A DNA stretch of 64,000 nt from Flavobacteriales bacterium (GTDB lineage: Bacteria > Bacteroidota > Bacteroidia > Flavobacteriales_E > Vicingaceae): assembly GCA_020635795.1 (NCBI GenBank), contig JACJZD010000001.1:1311001-1375000 (forward strand), in the 5' to 3' direction. Positions 61,521 to 64,000 of the stretch are shown here, piece by piece. Position numbers and translations under genes: made by a program. The notes beneath the pieces were generated by a model. The model did not search any database, was not told the DNA's origin, and saw nothing but the letters and a program-made list of their open reading frames with translations. Within the stretch, counting starts at the first letter, position 1; each line of letters begins with the position of its first letter.

Positions 61521-61718
61521 ATGTCAGCAGGAAACTTTCGCAAAAACGTACAAATAGGAATAAGTGTTGAAGTGGTTCAAAAACAAGACCAACGAACTGG
61601 AAATTTAACGTCTGGCATAGTTAAAAAAATATTAACCAACTCACCTACTCATCCACACGGCATTAAAGTAATACTAGAAAACGGTGTTGTAGGTAGGGTT
61701 AAAACAATTCTAGAATAA
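61521..61718 (+). CDS. ywbE: YwbE family protein
   Basis: The 65-aa protein is a full-length YwbE (DUF2196) member: NVQIGISVEVVQKQDQRTGNLTSGIVKKILTNSPTHPHGIKVILENGVVGRVK. The fold is probably a small KOW/SH3-like barrel. The role is unknown; an RNA-related function fits the neighbours, which include an rRNA methyltransferase. The TAA stop shares its last A with the next ATG (TAATG), so the genes are translationally coupled. Confidence 0.92.
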   Translation: MSAGNFRKNVQIGISVEVVQKQDQRTGNLTSGIVKKILTNSPTHPHGIKVILENGVVGRVKTILE

Positions 61719-61966
61719 TGGCTTTATCCAACAACGACATCTTAAAAAAATTACGTGTAGCTCATAAATTAAGAGATACCGACATTGTTGACATTTGCAA
61801 ATTGGTTGATTTTAATATAACTACTAGCGAGTTAGGGGCTATTTTTAGAAGCGAAGACCATCCTAAATACATGGAATGTGGCGACCAATTGTTACGTAAT
61901 TTTTTAAATGGTTTAATTATTCATTTACGTGGACCAATGCCTCCAAAAAATCCTGCATCAAAATAA
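61718..61966 (+). CDS. DUF1456 family protein, single-domain form
   Basis: The 82-aa protein carries one DUF1456 (YehS) unit: NNDILKKLRVAHKLRDTDIVDICKLVDFNITTSELGAIFRSEDHPKYMECGDQLLRNFLNGL. E. coli YehS has two such units, so this is the short form. It is helical and of unknown function. It overlaps the upstream ywbE stop and the downstream rlmF start by one base each (TAATG). Confidence 0.9.
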   Translation: MALSNNDILKKLRVAHKLRDTDIVDICKLVDFNITTSELGAIFRSEDHPKYMECGDQLLRNFLNGLIIHLRGPMPPKNPASK

Positions 61967-62919
61967 TGACTCATAAAAAGGTTCATCCTAAAGAGAAATT
62001 AGCATTACACCCGAGAAACAAACATCGAGAACGATACAATTTTTCGCTTTTAGTTAAAACTTGTCCTGAATTAAAACCTTTTGTATTAATCAATAAATTA
62101 AATGACGAATCGATTGATTTTTTTAATCCAGATGCCGTAAAAACCTTAAATCAAGCACTTTTAAAACATTACTACGACATTAAATTTTGGGATATTCCTA
62201 AAGATTTTTTGTGTCCGCCTATACCAGGAAGAGCAGATTACATCCATTACATTGCTGATTTATTAAGCAAAAGCCATCAAAGTAAAATACCCACAGGTAA
62301 CGCTGTTAAAATATTAGATATTGGCGTAGGTGCTAATTGTGTTTATCCAATAATTGGAAATAGTGAATACGGTTGGAGTTTTGTAGGTGCTGAAATAAAT
62401 CCGCTTTCTTTAGAATCAGCAAAAACAATCGTAAAACAAAACAGTCGTTTAGCGAAAAATGTAACCCTTCGTTTACAAACCAACCCAAAAGAATTGTTCA
62501 ATAACATTATACAAACAGGCGAAAAATTTGATGTAAGCATTTGTAACCCTCCTTTTCATTCATCGGAAATTGAGGCAAAAGAAGGAACTTCAAGAAAACT
62601 GAAAAATTTAAAAGGAACAAAAACACCCAAACTGGTGTTGAATTTTGGTGGGCAACATAATGAATTATGGACTGAAGATGGTGAAATTGGATTTGTTAAA
62701 AGAATGATTAACGAAAGCAAACAATTTGGCAACTCATGCTGCTGGTTTTCTACACTTATATCAAAAGAATCGAATTTAACGGCGGTATATCAAGAACTGA
62801 AAAATTGTAATGCTCTTGAAACAATGACCATCCCTATGCAGCAAGGCAATAAAATGAGCCGAATTGTGGCATGGGCTTTTTTAACTTCAAAAGAAAGAGC
62901 TTTGTTTAAATCTGTATAA
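61966..62919 (+). CDS. rlmF: 23S rRNA (adenine(1618)-N6)-methyltransferase RlmF
   Basis: RlmF methylates A1618 of 23S rRNA. The 317-aa protein has the family start LHPRNKHRERYNFSLLVKTCPELKPFV, WDIPKDFLCPPIPGRADYIHYIADLL, the SAM-binding loop ILDIGVGANCVYPIIG, the N6-adenine methyltransferase catalytic motif NPPF (ICNPPFHSS), and NFGGQHNELWTEDGEIGFVKRMI. It is full length. It ends a three-gene unit (ywbE, DUF1456, rlmF) with one-base overlaps throughout. Confidence 0.95.
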   Translation: MTHKKVHPKEKLALHPRNKHRERYNFSLLVKTCPELKPFVLINKLNDESIDFFNPDAVKTLNQALLKHYYDIKFWDIPKDFLCPPIPGRADYIHYIADLLSKSHQSKIPTGNAVKILDIGVGANCVYPIIGNSEYGWSFVGAEINPLSLESAKTIVKQNSRLAKNVTLRLQTNPKELFNNIIQTGEKFDVSICNPPFHSSEIEAKEGTSRKLKNLKGTKTPKLVLNFGGQHNELWTEDGEIGFVKRMINESKQFGNSCCWFSTLISKESNLTAVYQELKNCNALETMTIPMQQGNKMSRIVAWAFLTSKERALFKSV

Positions 62920-62969
62920 AGACCTATTTAATTCTAATAATTTCGTTTCTCCAACTTAGCTTATTTACC

Positions 62970-62977
62970 TACTTTTG
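62970..62977 (+). promoter_or_regulatory. -7 element of the M23 peptidase gene
   Basis: TACTTTTG, an exact TAnnTTTG box, ends 6 bases before ATG 62984. It overlaps an in-frame TTG (62975), which is therefore excluded as a start. The mRNA would have almost no leader. Confidence 0.6.
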
Positions 62978-62983
62978 TGGTCT

Positions 62984-63874
62984 ATGAAAAAAATCATCAT
63001 TTCATTTGTAACATTAGTACTTCTCAGCCTTCAGTCAAGAGCCTACACCCTAGAAAGTGATTCATCAGGCACTAAAAAAAATAGCGTACATACCACTTCC
63101 ATTGATACCACAAAAGATGGCATTTTATTAATACATCGTTTTGATGAGTTTTTAGATATCATAAACGAAACTTCTGATTCAACTGATTTTTACGATTGGG
63201 TTACTGATGACATTCACAACAGAAAATTCGATTTTTCAAAAGTTAAAGACTCGTTAATTGTGGTATTAAATGATAGTAACGATTTTTATACACATCCTGT
63301 TAAAGGTAATGTTACCTCAGAATTTGGACGAAGAAGATGGCGTTACCATTACGGAACAGATATTGATTTAAACACGGGCGATACTGTTGTAAGTGCTTTT
63401 AACGGAAAAGTTAGAATTTCAACGTACAGCAAATCTTACGGGAATGTTATTGTTATTCGTCACAACAACGGATTAGAAACCATTTACGGTCACCTTTCAA
63501 AACGTTTTGTTGATGTTGATTCAACCGTTTCTTCGGGAACCGTAATTGGATTGGGTGGAAATACTGGTCGGTCTTACGGAAGCCATTTACATTTTGAAAT
63601 CCGTTATTTTGACGAAGCCATAGACCCTCGAGATATTATTGCTTTTGAAAATTTTACAACACATTACGATACCTTAAGCATCTCTAAATGCACTTTTGCT
63701 TACAGAAAGGAACTTAAATTACTCAAAGAAATTCAGTACCATACCGTGAGAAGCGGTAATACCTTAGGTCAGATTGCCAGAAAATATGGTACTTCCATAA
63801 ATACCATTTGTCGATTAAATAGAATTTCTAGAAACAAAATATTACAAATTGGTGAAAAATTAAGGGTAAGATAA
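62984..63874 (+). CDS. M23 peptidoglycan endopeptidase with LysM domain
   Basis: The 296-aa exported protein has a signal peptide (about residues 1-20, ending QSRA). It contains an M23 (LytM/lysostaphin) domain with the zinc ligands His122 and Asp126 in HYGTDID and His203 in HLHFE, plus catalytic His170 in YGHLSK. A C-terminal LysM domain (about 251-296: YHTVRSGNTLGQIARKYGTSINTICRLN) follows. The catalytic set is complete, so it can cleave peptide cross-bridges. Preceding the M23 core is a region of about 80 residues rich in Asp/Ser. It is expected to act in the periplasm on cell-wall growth or division. The start is fixed by the -7 box. Confidence 0.92.
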   Translation: MKKIIISFVTLVLLSLQSRAYTLESDSSGTKKNSVHTTSIDTTKDGILLIHRFDEFLDIINETSDSTDFYDWVTDDIHNRKFDFSKVKDSLIVVLNDSNDFYTHPVKGNVTSEFGRRRWRYHYGTDIDLNTGDTVVSAFNGKVRISTYSKSYGNVIVIRHNNGLETIYGHLSKRFVDVDSTVSSGTVIGLGGNTGRSYGSHLHFEIRYFDEAIDPRDIIAFENFTTHYDTLSISKCTFAYRKELKLLKEIQYHTVRSGNTLGQIARKYGTSINTICRLNRISRNKILQIGEKLRVR

Positions 63875-63881
63875 TTAAACC

Positions 63882-64000
63882 ATGAAAGTTTGTATAGCCG
63901 AAAAACCCAGCGTAGCTCGCGAAATTGCATCTGTTTTAGGTGCAAACACTAAACGAGATGGCTATTTTGAAGGCAATGGCTATTATGTGACTTATACCTT
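63882..64000 (+). CDS. topB: DNA topoisomerase III, N-terminal part (cut by window edge)
   Basis: An ATG at 63882, 7 bases after the M23 stop, opens a frame that runs off the right edge (39 full codons). The first residues, MKVCIAEKPSVAREIASVLGA then RDGYFEGNGYYVTY, are the TOPRIM start of type IA topoisomerase III (the E in AEKPSVA is catalytic). Only the first part of TOPRIM is visible; the tyrosine and the remaining domains lie outside. Confidence 0.9.
   Translation, partial: MKVCIAEKPSVAREIASVLGANTKRDGYFEGNGYYVTYT

Overview
The window is low-GC (roughly one third G+C) bacterial chromosome from a member of the Bacteroidota, most likely a Flavobacteriales-type organism. Four secreted proteins end in type IX secretion (T9SS) sorting domains, three of type A and one of type B (gliding-motility-associated). 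Many genes sit a few tens of bases behind the Bacteroidota promoter signature (a TTG at -33 and TAnnTTTG at -7). There is a PyrG, YidC, RpsA and alpha-oxoamine synthase set in the usual Bacteroidota forms, and Shine-Dalgarno sequences are almost absent. No prophage, insertion sequence, plasmid gene block or CRISPR array was seen.

Layout. 0-4 kb: two small secreted proteins (one cut by the left edge) and rpsA with a structured leader, all on the minus strand, then two proteins I do not recognise. 4-10.7 kb: a flavin oxidoreductase/hotdog thioesterase pair, ornithine aminotransferase (rocD) behind a folded leader RNA, a PAS-HisKA_2 kinase, and the overlapping RNA-modification genes rlmD and tsaC. 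10.7-22 kb: two giant T9SS cargo proteins made of long tandem repeats (six units of 136 aa, five units of about 249 aa) and a convergent smaller T9SS protein. 22-28.6 kb: cca, a pRiA4b ORF-3-like gene, miaA, a DUF4870 membrane protein, a TPR-SpoIIE phosphatase, a 52-aa protein, tRNA-Asp and a DUF58 protein. 28.7-39.3 kb: a sodium:solute symporter, two exported proteins, a large ABCG-like transporter followed by a membrane-bound patatin, and a FecCD permease/ATPase pair. 39.3-43.7 kb: a NarL-type response regulator and its 1214-aa multi-PAS/GAF kinase. 43.8-53.9 kb: fmt, an MFS protein, heme A synthase, two outer-membrane barrels, two HMA metal-binding proteins, a DMT transporter, a type B T9SS protein and pyrG. 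53.9-64 kb: yidC, a lipoprotein, a GNAT-like protein, a secreted C1 peptidase, a serine-palmitoyltransferase-like enzyme, a TauE-type permease, ywbE-DUF1456-rlmF, an M23-LysM endopeptidase and the start of a topoisomerase III gene.

How the parts fit. Much of the window is translation and RNA housekeeping (rpsA, rlmD, tsaC, cca, miaA, tRNA-Asp, fmt, rlmF). The tRNA-Asp gene does not encode its CCA end, so it depends on a CCA-adding enzyme such as the one encoded 4 kb away. The most interesting accessory signal is a 14-base palindrome (consensus RAGTATWAWTACTT). It occurs upstream of both giant T9SS repeat proteins and in the intergenic region upstream of the NarL-type kinase/regulator operon. 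This suggests, but does not prove, that the two-component system controls itself and the surface proteins. Several starts were moved downstream of the longest reading frame because a -7 promoter element lies inside the extension. No gene-free stretch exceeds 300 bases.
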